Counted from the first letter of the stretch, positions 48,693 through 58,111 are shown. The stretch: 64,000 nt of DNA from Actinomycetes bacterium (GCA_025360585.1 JANYBW010000041.1:47470-111469), one strand, 5' to 3'. The notes: generated from the letters alone by a model not told the origin. Numbers and translations are program-made.

Positions 48693-49094
48693 TTATTCCT
48701 GGACGAGTTCGATGAGGGTGCCGAAGGCCGTCTTGGGGTGCACGAACGCAACGGTTGTGCCCCGCGATCCCGGACGCGGTGCGTCGTCGATCACTTTGTG
48801 GCCTTGTGACTTCACTGCATCGAGTGCCGCCGCGCAATCCGCAACCCGGTATCCCACATGGTGGATGCCTTCGCCCTTTTTTTCCATGTACTTCGCAACT
48901 GGCGAATCCGGACGCGACGGCGTGAGCAGCTGGATATAGGAATCCGCGACCTTCAACAACGCTTCTTCGACACCATCTTTTTCGACGAGCTCGCGATGCT
49001 CAACTTCGCAACCAAAGGTGTCTTGGTAGTACTTGATCGCGGCTTCAAGATCGAAGACGGCAATCGCAACATGGTCGATTTCAGTGAACAACAA
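48693..49094 (-). CDS. mce: Methylmalonyl-CoA/ethylmalonyl-CoA epimerase
   Basis: Vicinal-oxygen-chelate epimerase of 133 residues that swaps the 2R and 2S forms of methylmalonyl- and ethylmalonyl-CoA. The metal-binding H in I-D-H-V-A-I-A-V, the Q in Y-I-Q-L-L, the H in G-I-H-H-V-G-Y and the E in L-I-E-L-V-Q-E give the usual H-Q-H-E set. It starts at TTG with AAGGA upstream, giving low to moderate translation. It lies 52 nt after ccr and just before the hydrolase, consistent with a ccr-epimerase transcript. Confidence 0.92.
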   Translation of the reverse strand: MLFTEIDHVAIAVFDLEAAIKYYQDTFGCEVEHRELVEKDGVEEALLKVADSYIQLLTPSRPDSPVAKYMEKKGEGIHHVGYRVADCAAALDAVKSQGHKVIDDAPRPGSRGTTVAFVHPKTAFGTLIELVQE

Positions 49095-49146
49095 TGGGGT
49101 TCCTTCGTTCGAATAGCGTTATGACGTCCGCGGTCGCGACTCGGCG

Positions 49147-50502
49147 TTAGGACATCGAGTCGTAACGACGGAACAGAGTGATCTTGTCGAGGTGCTGTTC
49201 GCGCAGCGCTTCGTTGCGAACACCGAGGCCCTCTTCGGGAGCGAGGCACAGCACGCCGAGCTTGCCTTCACTCAAGTTCTTGTGCACGTTGTACGCGGCG
49301 TCGCCGGTTTGATCTAGCGAGAACACCTTCGACAATGTCGGATGCACTTTGCCTTCGCAGATCAAACGGTTGGCTTCCCAGGCTTCGCGGTAGTTCGCGA
49401 AATGGCAGCCTTTGAGCGTCTTGAGGTTCATCCACAAATAGCGGTTGTCGAACTCCAGCATGTAGCCACTCGTTGCCGCGCACGTGATGATCATGCCTCC
49501 ACGCTTCGCGACGAACACCGAAGCGCCCATTGTGGAACGGCCCGGGTGTTCAAAAACAATGTCAACGTCGCGCCCGATCAGCGAACGGATCTTCTTGCCG
49601 AGCCGCAGCCATTCCTTGGGGTCTTGTTCGTGGTCGTTCTTCCAGAAGTTGTAGCCCTCGGCGCGTCGATCGATGACGGCGTCGCAACCCAAACCCCGCA
49701 GCAATTCCGCACGCTTTTCGCTGGACACAACGCCAACCGGCGTCCCGCCACCGTTTTGAACGTACTGCACCGCGTAGGCACCAATGCCACCCGTTGCGCC
49801 CCACACGAGCACGCTGTCGCCTTGGGTCATGGCCGAACCGTTCTTCGAAACGATCATGCGGTAACTCGTCGAGTTACACAGGCCGTTCACCGCGGACTCT
49901 TCCCAAGAAAGGTGTTCTGGCTTCGGCATCAGCTGGTTGGCTTTCACCACCGCGACTTCCGCGAGTCCGCCGAAGTTGGTTTCGAAACCCCAGATTCGTT
50001 GGTTCGAAGCAAACATCGAATCATCGTGTGCCGATGGGTCTTGATCGTCGACGTGGTTGCACTGCACCGTGACACGATCGCCGGCTTTCCAGTTACGGAC
50101 CGCACTTCCGCAGCGCAGCACAACACCCGAAGCATCCGAACCAATCACGTGGTACGGCAGATCGTGGCGCTTGCCCCAATAGCTTTCCTTGCCCAAACGT
50201 GACAAGAAACCGAAGGTCGACATCGGACGAAAGATCGATGTCCAGACCGTGTTGAAGTTGATCGAGCTCGCCATCACCGCTACGTAAACCTCGTCGGGAG
50301 CAAGTTCCGGCAACGGAAAATCTTCGACCTTCACGGCTTGGCGAGGATCGCGATCATCATCGGCAAGATCACCGAACATCTCTTGATCTTCTGCTCGAAC
50401 CATCGCGCCGCGCACGGTCGTGGGGAGTTCGAGGGAAGCGAATTCCTCGGCGGGCGCGTTGTTCACAATGGCATCACGGATGGCAGCAATAGCGTTCGAC
50501 AT
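49147..50502 (-). CDS. ccr: Crotonyl-CoA carboxylase/reductase
   Basis: Key enzyme of the ethylmalonyl-CoA pathway, 451 residues. It reduces crotonyl-CoA with NADPH while fixing CO2, giving (2S)-ethylmalonyl-CoA. The MDR fold shows I-N-F-N-T-V-W in the substrate-site asparagine region, G-S-D-A-S-G-V and W-G-F-E-T-N-F-G-G-L-A. The nucleotide motif is V-W-G-A-T-G-G-I-G-A, and F-E-H-P-G-R and the R-Y-L-W-M-N-L-K region follow. These are features that separate Ccr from other enoyl reductases, including the F-E/N-F-G-G carbon dioxide-site segment. It is divergent from a small gene by 57 nt. Confidence 0.93.
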   Translation of the reverse strand: MSNAIAAIRDAIVNNAPAEEFASLELPTTVRGAMVRAEDQEMFGDLADDDRDPRQAVKVEDFPLPELAPDEVYVAVMASSINFNTVWTSIFRPMSTFGFLSRLGKESYWGKRHDLPYHVIGSDASGVVLRCGSAVRNWKAGDRVTVQCNHVDDQDPSAHDDSMFASNQRIWGFETNFGGLAEVAVVKANQLMPKPEHLSWEESAVNGLCNSTSYRMIVSKNGSAMTQGDSVLVWGATGGIGAYAVQYVQNGGGTPVGVVSSEKRAELLRGLGCDAVIDRRAEGYNFWKNDHEQDPKEWLRLGKKIRSLIGRDVDIVFEHPGRSTMGASVFVAKRGGMIITCAATSGYMLEFDNRYLWMNLKTLKGCHFANYREAWEANRLICEGKVHPTLSKVFSLDQTGDAAYNVHKNLSEGKLGVLCLAPEEGLGVRNEALREQHLDKITLFRRYDSMS

Positions 50503-50559
50503 GTCCGGCAGGTTATTTCTGAGTGGATAGAACCTGCGAAAGCTCGTATCGTCTCAACC

Positions 50560-50832
50560 ATGCAACGGCAAAATGTTCTCGTACTGTACCTAGGTGATTC
50601 GGCACTGGATTCTCCGGTAATTGCGTGGTCCTACTGGGACGGCACCGGTACAGAACGCAGAATGGCCGGCGATCAGGATGAACCGCCGTACCCCAATGGC
50701 CTCGCAGCATTGCGCGACGGCTGGCGATTGCTCCAAACCTCGCAGCTGATGCCGCACTATCCCGGGACGGAAACCCAGACGTCGTATCTGAAGTATGAAT
50801 TCATGTTCGAACAGATCGTAGAAGTCCCATGA
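50560..50832 (+). CDS. Small conserved hypothetical protein
   Basis: Protein of 90 residues. The ATG at 50560 is used because longer readings run back over the ccr start on the other strand. It is hydrophilic with several aromatics (W-S-Y-W-D-G, Y-L-K-Y-E-F-M-F) and no signal peptide or membrane helix. I do not recognise a function. Its stop overlaps the dioxygenase start (ATGA), so they are translationally coupled. Confidence 0.75.
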   Translation: MQRQNVLVLYLGDSALDSPVIAWSYWDGTGTERRMAGDQDEPPYPNGLAALRDGWRLLQTSQLMPHYPGTETQTSYLKYEFMFEQIVEVP

Positions 50833-51731
50833 ACGTTGACGCCAAGACCTACCGGAAACTCTCCACAAACGAGATGGCGAAGTTCGTCGCTCGCGGCTAC
50901 TTGATGTTTGAGGGCCTCACCCCGCCCGAGCTCACCGAGCAATACCTCACCGAATCAACTGGTGCGGGAGTCGCAGAAGTGCCCGCCGGAACACCGCTGA
51001 GTGCCGCATACGCGCCAGGAACTGCGCTGCGAGGGCTCGTCGATACGCCGGCCATCCGCGGAATCCTCGACAGCTTGGTTGGTGCTGACCCTGTGGTTGA
51101 TCATCACTTTGTGCATCTCACCCTTGGCCGCGAGCAGCGCGAAGCATTCGGTATGAAAGACACGTTTCCATCGCAGCACTGGCACCAAGATTCCACGATC
51201 GATACGAGAGCCGGATTCGACGTGCAGATCATGTGGTATCCGCATGAAGTCACCCTGGAAATGGGCGGAACTCGTTACTTGCCTGGCAGCCACCTCCGCG
51301 TGGTGAGTGAAGCAGCAATCGGCCGCTACCAAAACATTCGCGGCCAACGGCACGTGGTGTGCCCCGCAGGTTCGCTGCTCGTCCTGCACCACGGGATGTG
51401 GCACGGCGGCGGCTCGAACCGCAGCGAAACCACCCGGCACATGATCAAGATCCGAATCCATCCAACCGTCGCGCAACAACAGCTTTGGGATCTCTCAGAT
51501 TTCAGTGAAGCCGACCGCAAGCAACGAGCGATTTTCTGGCAGCTCGCGGCCCGGCCCGAGGGAGACCTACACGACATTCTCTGCGAATACCAGCCGTGGT
51601 ACGAAGCCGACACCGGCCGCCTCGAATTCGTGAACCGTATCCGCCTGTTTCGCTATCTCCTCGGCGACGACACCTTCGATGCCGACTACTGGCTCACCCG
51701 CCTCGAATTCCCACCCGAAAAACGCTTGTGA
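50829..51731 (+). CDS. Phytanoyl-CoA dioxygenase family protein
   Basis: Fe(II)/2-oxoglutarate-dependent oxygenase of 300 residues. The iron ligands are visible as H-Q-D in Q-H-W-H-Q-D-S and the later H in H-H-G-M-W-H-G-G-G. An arginine for 2-oxoglutarate lies in T-T-R-H-M-I-K-I-R. The conserved R-Y-L-P-G-S-H segment is also present. The substrate is unknown; family members hydroxylate acyl-CoAs and many small molecules. It is coupled to the preceding small gene. Confidence 0.85.
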   Translation: MNVDAKTYRKLSTNEMAKFVARGYLMFEGLTPPELTEQYLTESTGAGVAEVPAGTPLSAAYAPGTALRGLVDTPAIRGILDSLVGADPVVDHHFVHLTLGREQREAFGMKDTFPSQHWHQDSTIDTRAGFDVQIMWYPHEVTLEMGGTRYLPGSHLRVVSEAAIGRYQNIRGQRHVVCPAGSLLVLHHGMWHGGGSNRSETTRHMIKIRIHPTVAQQQLWDLSDFSEADRKQRAIFWQLAARPEGDLHDILCEYQPWYEADTGRLEFVNRIRLFRYLLGDDTFDADYWLTRLEFPPEKRL

Positions 51732-51853
51732 AATTGGTCAGTCGGCTCGGCTTGCTCCGCGGCGCCGCCCTACGGGACGCTCCCTCCGGCTGAATTGGGC
51801 TGGTTCCTCTAGACTTCTTCGGCTCCCTATTTCGGACATCTCGGAGGTCCACC

Positions 51854-53038
51854 ATGCCCGGCTCAGTCATCGTTTCTTCGGCCCGTACCCCCATCGGAAA
51901 ACTCTCCGGCGCACTAGCCCAGTTCAGTGCAGCCGAGCTTGGTGGTGTTGCAATTAAGGCCGCACTCGAACGTGCCGGCCTCACCGGTGACCAGATCGAT
52001 CACGTGATCATGGGCCAAGTGCTGCAAGCCGGTGCGGGCCAGATCACCGCTCGCCAAGCCGCGGTGGCTGGAGGCATCCCGATGAGCGTACCTTCGATCA
52101 CGATCAACAAGGTCTGTCTTTCCGGCTTGAACTCGATCTACATGGCGGACCAAATGATCGCCGCGGGCGAAGCCGACATCGTCGTCGCGGGCGGCATGGA
52201 ATCCATGACCAACGCGCCGTACATCTTGCCGAAGGCACGCGCCGGTTACCGCATGGGCAATGGCGAGCTCATCGACTCTCTGATACACGACGGTCTGTGG
52301 TGCGCGTTTGATGCAGTGCACATGGGAACGGGCACTGAAAAATACTGTGGCGAGTTCGGCAACATCACCCGTGAAATGCAAGACGAAATGTCGGCGAAAA
52401 GCCATGAGCGCGCCGCCAACGCCCAAAAAGAGGGCCGTTTTGCTGCCGAAATCACGCCAGTTGCGATTCCGCAACGCAAAGGCGACCCCGTCCTCGTCGA
52501 CACCGACGAGGGCGTGCGCCCCGGAACCACCGCGGAATCGCTCGGCGGCCTGCGCCCTGCGTTCGACAAGAACGGCACGATCACCGCAGGCAACGCTTCG
52601 CAGATCTCCGATGGTGGCGCGGCCGTCATTGTCATGAGCCGCGCCAAGGCCGAACAACTTGGCGTTGCCCCGATTGCGGAACTTGTCAGCTTCGGCATGG
52701 TTGCCGGCCCGGACGCGTCGTTGCTCACGCAACCGAGCCGCTCGATCAACAAAGCGCTCGGCAAAGCCGGCCTCAGCGTCAGCGACATTGATTTGTTTGA
52801 ACTCAACGAAGCGTTCGCAGCCGTTGGTTTGGCTTCCATGCGCGACCTTGGCATCACCGACGACGTAGTGAACGTAAACGGTGGCGCAATCGCACTTGGC
52901 CACCCTGTCGGCATGTCGGGAACTCGCGTCGTGTTGACCCTGATCAACGAGCTTCGTCGTCGCGGCGGCGGCCTCGGTGCTGCCGCGTTGTGCGGTGGAG
53001 GCGGTCAGGGCGACGCGGCCATCGTGCGCGCGCTGTAG
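51854..53038 (+). CDS. phaA: Acetyl-CoA C-acetyltransferase (thiolase)
   Basis: Thiolase of 394 residues, normal biosynthetic length. The acyl-accepting cysteine is in I-N-K-V-C-L-S-G, the histidine in A-L-G-H-P-V-G-M-S-G and the second cysteine in A-A-L-C-G-G-G-G-Q-G. It condenses two acetyl-CoA to acetoacetyl-CoA, the entry to the ethylmalonyl-CoA pathway genes around it. It has its own 122-nt upstream region and ends at a strong terminator, so it is probably monocistronic. A thiolase with broader chain length is an alternative. Confidence 0.92.
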   Translation: MPGSVIVSSARTPIGKLSGALAQFSAAELGGVAIKAALERAGLTGDQIDHVIMGQVLQAGAGQITARQAAVAGGIPMSVPSITINKVCLSGLNSIYMADQMIAAGEADIVVAGGMESMTNAPYILPKARAGYRMGNGELIDSLIHDGLWCAFDAVHMGTGTEKYCGEFGNITREMQDEMSAKSHERAANAQKEGRFAAEITPVAIPQRKGDPVLVDTDEGVRPGTTAESLGGLRPAFDKNGTITAGNASQISDGGAAVIVMSRAKAEQLGVAPIAELVSFGMVAGPDASLLTQPSRSINKALGKAGLSVSDIDLFELNEAFAAVGLASMRDLGITDDVVNVNGGAIALGHPVGMSGTRVVLTLINELRRRGGGLGAAALCGGGGQGDAAIVRAL

Positions 53039-53079
53039 CCGCAACGCGGCTTGCCCGCGCCCGCGATCCAATAGTTTTC

Positions 53080-53121
53080 GGAGGATGGCGTGGCACAGAA
53101 TGCCACGCCATCCTCCTTTTA
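53080..53121 (+). terminator. Rho-independent terminator after the thiolase gene
   Basis: A perfect 16-bp stem (GGAGGATGGCGTGGCA with its complement) and a 5-nt loop are followed by TTTTATT. It lies 41 nt past the thiolase stop and just before the next gene on the same strand. Confidence 0.92.
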
Positions 53122-53139
53122 TTGCTCTAGTTTGCAGCG

Positions 53140-54153
53140 ATGCAGTGGGAACCGACTCCGCCTCCAATACAGCCCTACGGCGCGCGCCCGATGAGTGTGG
53201 GTGAACTCATCGACGGCGGCTTTCAAGTCATGAAACGCAATCTCGCGACGCTCGTGAAGATCTCCGCCGCGATCGTGATTCCTGCGCAAATCATTACTGT
53301 TTTAGTCAACTTGTCTTCGCAACCAGACCCAAGCCGCATCACGTCCACGGATGCCTTCGGTAACACACGGTTCGACTTTTCGAACTTCCGCGTCACTGTC
53401 GGCGGAGCCGTCGTGGTGCTGGTGATTTCACTCATTGCGCAGACCATCGCATCAGGAGCACTCACCACAGCGGTTTCGAGCGACTACCTCGGAACCGCAG
53501 CCGACTCAGCTACCGCGCTCCGCACGGCATTTAATCGGTTCTGGCCGCTACTTGCCTCAGGGATACTCGCCGGCATGGGGATGATTTTCGGATTTCTTGC
53601 CTGTCTCATCCCTGGGATCTTCCTCGCGGTGGCGTGGTCGGTCGCAACCCCTGCACTCGTCGTTGAAAACCTTGGGCCGGGCCGCGCTCTGTCGCGCTCG
53701 ATGCAACTCGTGAAACCACGATTTTGGCCAACACTTGGGTGCAGAGTCCTGCTGTATTTGATGACGGTTATCCCCGGTACCATCATTGCCATTCCTGCGA
53801 CGTTCGCAACAAACGGCGACACCCGAATCATCGTGTCCGGCATCCTGAGCATGCTGATCAGCTTGCTCATCACACCGTTTTCCGCGGCAACGCTCGTGTT
53901 GTTGTACTTCGATCTTCGAGTGCGATCTGAAGGCTTCGACTTGCAACTCCTCGCGCGCTCACTCGGTATGGAAGTTGCGCCGGGTGCAGTCGGGCAATGG
54001 CAATCGCAGCAACCGTGGCCTAACCCTCAGGCGCATTCCGCCGCGCCCTGGGGCACCCCATCAGCGACCACACCGCCGCCTCCACCGCAATGGGGAACCC
54101 AAGATGTTCCCCCGCCACCGCCTCCCCCGCCATACTCGCCACCCGCATCGTGA
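53140..54153 (+). CDS. Polytopic membrane protein with proline-rich tail
   Basis: Protein of 337 residues. A short N-terminal R-P-M-S-V-G-E-L-I-D-G-G-F motif, common in actinobacterial membrane proteins of the glycerophosphoryl diester phosphodiesterase membrane-domain type, is followed by five to six hydrophobic segments (about 40-260). The cytoplasmic tail (270-337) is rich in Pro, Gln and Trp with runs of prolines. It has no enzyme motif. Its stop overlaps the next start, so it heads the membrane/MoxR block. Confidence 0.78.
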   Translation: MQWEPTPPPIQPYGARPMSVGELIDGGFQVMKRNLATLVKISAAIVIPAQIITVLVNLSSQPDPSRITSTDAFGNTRFDFSNFRVTVGGAVVVLVISLIAQTIASGALTTAVSSDYLGTAADSATALRTAFNRFWPLLASGILAGMGMIFGFLACLIPGIFLAVAWSVATPALVVENLGPGRALSRSMQLVKPRFWPTLGCRVLLYLMTVIPGTIIAIPATFATNGDTRIIVSGILSMLISLLITPFSAATLVLLYFDLRVRSEGFDLQLLARSLGMEVAPGAVGQWQSQQPWPNPQAHSAAPWGTPSATTPPPPPQWGTQDVPPPPPPPPYSPPAS

Positions 54154-54779
54154 GCGTGGCGCCGGTGTCGCCCGGACAAGCAAAACGCGATGCCCAAGCA
54201 ATTCTCGATGGTCAACGGTTCCACCCGAAATCGGGGCCGCGACCGCTACGAGGGGTGCTGAAAGCAATCGGCAACGCGGTCGCTCCGATCGGCCGGGCGA
54301 TCGCTACCGCGTGGGGCAACACAATCGGCCAGCTTGCACCCCCGCTGATGTGGTTGGTCATCATCGCGTTTTTCGCGGGCGGGATGTTTTTATTGATCCA
54401 CAACATTCAGGGGCGCGCCGCTCGACTGCTTGCCAATCGCGTCAACCCCGACGGAAACGGTTCGGTGGCGGATGCACACCTCAGCGCAGTTGACCTCGAG
54501 ACGCAAGCGGACACCGCCGCGGCTGCCGGCAACCATGCGCTCGCAATACGGTTGCGGTTTCAGGCTGGATTCATCCGCTTAGACGAAGCAGCGGCAATAA
54601 CCCGCCGACCTGGATTGACCACCCGCGAGGTCCGAGCGATACTCACATCAAATCGCTTCGACGCGCTCGCCGACAACTTTGAAGCAGTCACGTACGGCAA
54701 CGCAGCCGCAGACGTTGCCGACTCCACCAACGCGCGCGAGCAATGGCCGGAAGTTGTCGGGGAAGCCAAACATGGTTGA
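54150..54779 (+). CDS. DUF4129-type membrane protein
   Basis: Protein of 209 residues from a GTG that overlaps the previous stop. One transmembrane helix lies at about 64-86. The C-terminal part has A-L-A-I-R-L-R-F-Q-A-G-F-I-R-L-D and L-T-T-R-E-V, the conserved DUF4129 pattern. Such genes usually sit beside MoxR and DUF58 genes, as here. Function unknown, possibly assembly or processing of envelope proteins with the MoxR ATPase. Confidence 0.8.
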   Translation: MSVAPVSPGQAKRDAQAILDGQRFHPKSGPRPLRGVLKAIGNAVAPIGRAIATAWGNTIGQLAPPLMWLVIIAFFAGGMFLLIHNIQGRAARLLANRVNPDGNGSVADAHLSAVDLETQADTAAAAGNHALAIRLRFQAGFIRLDEAAAITRRPGLTTREVRAILTSNRFDALADNFEAVTYGNAAADVADSTNAREQWPEVVGEAKHG

Positions 54780-55923
54780 TCAAGCGTTGCGCGCTCGGAT
54801 TCCAAAATTCACCGGACGGCAGGTTGTGATCGGGCTTCTCATCGCTTCGTTAACGTTCATCATCTTGAGCGAGTTGATCGGCAGCGCCACCGACGGCGGC
54901 GACCGTGGTGGTGTAACTCAGCGACGCGGCAGTTCACTCAACACCACCGCCTCTGGAACTCGTGCCTACGCGGATTTATTGCAGCGGTATTCCATCACCG
55001 TTCGCCGACTGGTCGGATTGGTTGGGGAGCCGCCGCTGGATCCATCGGTTACCGCGGTCATGATTGATCCCTTCGAAATCACAACCCAAACCGCTGCGAC
55101 GTTGCGGTCCTTTGTAAGCGAAGGCGGACATCTCGTGATCGGCGGTGGCAAGGTTGATCTGAGCCACCTCATTGACTCGCCTCCGCAATACGTCGGCGAA
55201 CAGCAGGAACATTGGATCATCGCGGATTCAGCATTCAACGGAGCCCACTCGATTCGGACCGCAGGCGAGGGCTATTGGTCCCGGCCGGGTGCGACCACGG
55301 TCGTGGTCGGCAGCCAGAATCGGGCGTTGATCACGCGCGAAACAATTGGCCGCGGAACCATTGATTACCTCGCCGACGCCACGTTGCTCAACAACGACCT
55401 GATCGCTACCGACGACAACGCAGCCTTTGGCGTGGGCCTGGCCGACAACGGCGACCGACCAGTGGTGTTCATCGAAGGCCGCACGCCAGGCGTTCCGGCT
55501 CAAGGAATCGCGGTGCTCCCGACGAATTGGAAGCTGGCGAGTCTGATCTTGGCCGTCGCGGCAATCCTGTACGCATGGCATCGCAGCGTGCGGTTTGGAC
55601 CACCCGACGCCCTCGAGCGCAACCTCGCTCCTGCCCGCAGCGAATACATCGATGCGATCGCGAAGCTCCTAGCCGCGACCAAAGACCCCGACTCCGCGCG
55701 GGTGATTTTGGCCAATGCCGCCCATCAACTACTGCACGCGCATTCCTTGACCGAAACCGATGTCGAAACCCTCGCTGCGATGCACCGCTGTGATGCCGAC
55801 GATTTCCGCGCGCTGTTCGCGATGGAGCCCTTCGCGAACGATCCAGTGCGAGCCGCGCGCGCGTTCGCGGCGATTCAATCAACGGCGGCGCTGCTGCCGA
55901 CTTCCGAAAGGGTCCGAACATGA
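54772..55923 (+). CDS. DUF4350-type membrane protein
   Basis: Protein of 383 residues. The ATG at 54772 overlaps the preceding gene by 8 nt. A transmembrane helix at about 18-36 is followed by a soluble domain of the DUF4350/GATase-like kind (S-G-T-R-A-Y-A-D-L-L, then G-G-H-L-V-I-G-G-G). A second membrane helix lies near 250-270, then a helical cytoplasmic region. Usually found between DUF4129 and moxR genes. No catalytic residues recognised. Confidence 0.78.
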   Translation: MVDQALRARIPKFTGRQVVIGLLIASLTFIILSELIGSATDGGDRGGVTQRRGSSLNTTASGTRAYADLLQRYSITVRRLVGLVGEPPLDPSVTAVMIDPFEITTQTAATLRSFVSEGGHLVIGGGKVDLSHLIDSPPQYVGEQQEHWIIADSAFNGAHSIRTAGEGYWSRPGATTVVVGSQNRALITRETIGRGTIDYLADATLLNNDLIATDDNAAFGVGLADNGDRPVVFIEGRTPGVPAQGIAVLPTNWKLASLILAVAAILYAWHRSVRFGPPDALERNLAPARSEYIDAIAKLLAATKDPDSARVILANAAHQLLHAHSLTETDVETLAAMHRCDADDFRALFAMEPFANDPVRAARAFAAIQSTAALLPTSERVRT

Positions 55924-56864
55924 TTCACGAACTCAGCGCACGCCTCCGTGCCGAGGTCGACAAAGTGGTTATCGGGCAACACAACGTTGTCGATGTCATG
56001 CTCGCGGCGACGGTCGTTGGCGGTCACGTCCTACTCGAAGGTCCTCCGGGCGTTGCCAAGACCCTGACCGCAAACGCATTCGCGCAGGCGTTGGGATTGT
56101 CATTTCGCCGGGTGCAGTTCACCCCCGACATGCTGCCTTCCGATATCACCGGCACCGTCACACTGATCGCGTCTGCCACTGGCAACGAACTCGGCTTTCG
56201 AAAAGGCCCTGTGTTTACGAATGTTTTACTGGCAGACGAGATCAACCGGACCCCACCGAAGACGCAGTCAGCGCTACTGGAGGCCATGCAGGAAGCGCAG
56301 GTCACCGTCGACGGCGTTGGCCATGTATTGCCATCACCATTCGTAGTCATCGCAACTCAGAACCCAATTGAATACGAAGGTACCTACCCACTCCCCGAGG
56401 CACAGTTGGATCGCTTCTTCGCCAAAGTGGACGTCGGGTATCCGTCAGAGATCGACGAAGCGCGCGTGCTGCGCCTGGCGCATTCCGGGCTCGCGCCGGC
56501 AACGTTGCGTGACGTTGCCGTAGTTACCAACGCCGAGGAGTTACTCGGAGCTAGGCGCGCCGTCGACGAAGTCACAGTGACAGACGCGATCATCACCTAC
56601 GTGGCTGCGATCGTGCGGCGCACGCGTGAGCTACCGAGTGTTTCGTTGGGTGCGAGCCCGCGCGCCGGTGTACATCTTCTTTCGGCCTCGAAAGCAATCG
56701 CGGCACTGGCCAGTCGCGCGTTTGTCATCCCCGAAGATGTCCAGGCGGCAACTCCGGCCGTACTGCGCCATCGGTTACTGCTCCGGCCCGAAGCCGAACT
56801 GGAGCGTTACACCGCCGACGACGCATTGCGATCCGCGCTGGCATCGATCACCGTCCCGCGATGA
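55920..56864 (+). CDS. MoxR family AAA+ ATPase
   Basis: ATPase of 314 residues. Walker A is E-G-P-P-G-V-A-K-T and Walker B is L-L-A-D-E-I-N-R. Sensor 1 is in V-I-A-T-Q-N-P, and L-P-E-A-Q-L-D-R-F is the MoxR signature after it. MoxR proteins act as chaperone-like ATPases, often with a DUF58/VWA partner that is encoded next. It overlaps both neighbours by 4 nt. Confidence 0.92.
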   Translation: MIHELSARLRAEVDKVVIGQHNVVDVMLAATVVGGHVLLEGPPGVAKTLTANAFAQALGLSFRRVQFTPDMLPSDITGTVTLIASATGNELGFRKGPVFTNVLLADEINRTPPKTQSALLEAMQEAQVTVDGVGHVLPSPFVVIATQNPIEYEGTYPLPEAQLDRFFAKVDVGYPSEIDEARVLRLAHSGLAPATLRDVAVVTNAEELLGARRAVDEVTVTDAIITYVAAIVRRTRELPSVSLGASPRAGVHLLSASKAIAALASRAFVIPEDVQAATPAVLRHRLLLRPEAELERYTADDALRSALASITVPR

Positions 56865-58111
56865 CTCCGACCCGTCGGAGCGCAGTGCTTGTAGCTGCCA
56901 TCGCGATCGCCGCGCTGTATCTTCCCGCGACTGCAATCTGGGTCAGCATGCTCGTACTCGGCATCGGAATAGCACTCGACGCGGGTTTCGCCCGACGACC
57001 AATCCAACTGCAACGCACCCTGGCACCAATCCTGATCATTGGTCAACCCCACCCGATTGCGGTCACTGCGTCGAGCACGACGTTTTTGGGCCGCATTCGG
57101 GTTCGCCAGCCTCGTACCCCTGATCTACGGGTGGAGCCCAGCGACGTGCGAGGCCAGCTCACCGGCACCATTACGGCACTGCGTCGCGGCCACCATTGTC
57201 TGCCGGTGGTCGCTGCCCGCCGGATTGGGCCGCTCGGTTTAGGCGCGTGGGACTTTCGAGGTGACAGCAGCTCGGCCATCACGGTGTATCCGGATGTGCC
57301 GACGGCTCGTCGCATCGCGCACGCGGTCCGGACCCGTTCATTTATCGATGCTGGTGAGATCCGTCGCGGCCCGCTCGGCTTAGGCACTGAGTTCGAAACT
57401 ATTCGCGATTATCTCCCCGACGATGATGTCCGCCAAGTCAACTGGAACGCGACGTTGCGCGTCGGCAAACCAATGAGTAACCAGTACCGAGTCGAGACGG
57501 AACGCCAAGTGGTCTGTCTCATCGATTGTGGGCGTCTCATGGCCGCACCGATCGGCGACAAGACCCGTCTGGATATCGCAATCGATGCCGTTACTGCGGT
57601 AGCGCACGTCGCCGACGTGTTGGGTGACCGCAGCGGCGCGATTGCATTTGATCATCAGATTTTGCGCAATCTCGGCGACCGTCGCCGCGGTGCTGACGCC
57701 CTCGTTCATGCCATTCACGACCTCCAACCGAGTGATCGAGACAGCGACTACGACCTGGCATTTCGTTCTGTGCGCAATACGAAACGCGCGCTCATCATCG
57801 TGATGACGGATCTCCTCGATGAATCCGCGGCTCGCGCATTGGTCAACGCCGTTCCCGTGCTGAGCCGGCGCCACGCCGTCATGGTGTGTTCGGTTACTGA
57901 TCAAGACATTGTCGATGCGCTCACCGACGTTCCGCAGCATGACCATGGCATCTACCGGAGCGTTGCGGCGCTCGACGTCGCCGAAGCGCAGCAACGCGTG
58001 CGGCGCCGGCTCACCGCGGCAGGAGCATCAGTGGTGGAGGCTCCACCTTCCGCGTTCAGCGCCGCGACCGTCCGGGCCTATTTGAAACTGAAGGACTCCG
58101 CGAGGATCTGA
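56861..58111 (+). CDS. DUF58 domain protein (MoxR partner)
   Basis: Protein of 416 residues. Two hydrophobic helices at the N-terminus (about 8-40) are followed by a beta-rich part. The DUF58 core has the conserved G-x-E-F-x-x-I-R-D-Y-x-x-D-D-x-x-x-x-x-x-N-W pattern at about 172-193. A VWA-like domain follows (V-C-L-I-D-C-G-R). Coupled to moxR. Its last 34 nt overlap the convergent SpoIIM gene. Confidence 0.88.
   Translation: MTPTRRSAVLVAAIAIAALYLPATAIWVSMLVLGIGIALDAGFARRPIQLQRTLAPILIIGQPHPIAVTASSTTFLGRIRVRQPRTPDLRVEPSDVRGQLTGTITALRRGHHCLPVVAARRIGPLGLGAWDFRGDSSSAITVYPDVPTARRIAHAVRTRSFIDAGEIRRGPLGLGTEFETIRDYLPDDDVRQVNWNATLRVGKPMSNQYRVETERQVVCLIDCGRLMAAPIGDKTRLDIAIDAVTAVAHVADVLGDRSGAIAFDHQILRNLGDRRRGADALVHAIHDLQPSDRDSDYDLAFRSVRNTKRALIIVMTDLLDESAARALVNAVPVLSRRHAVMVCSVTDQDIVDALTDVPQHDHGIYRSVAALDVAEAQQRVRRRLTAAGASVVEAPPSAFSAATVRAYLKLKDSARI

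Noticed and set aside
51914..53167. Long minus-strand open frame (417 codons) opposite the thiolase
   Set aside because: The plus strand encodes a complete thiolase with all active-site motifs. The antisense frame has no recognisable domain and results from codon bias.
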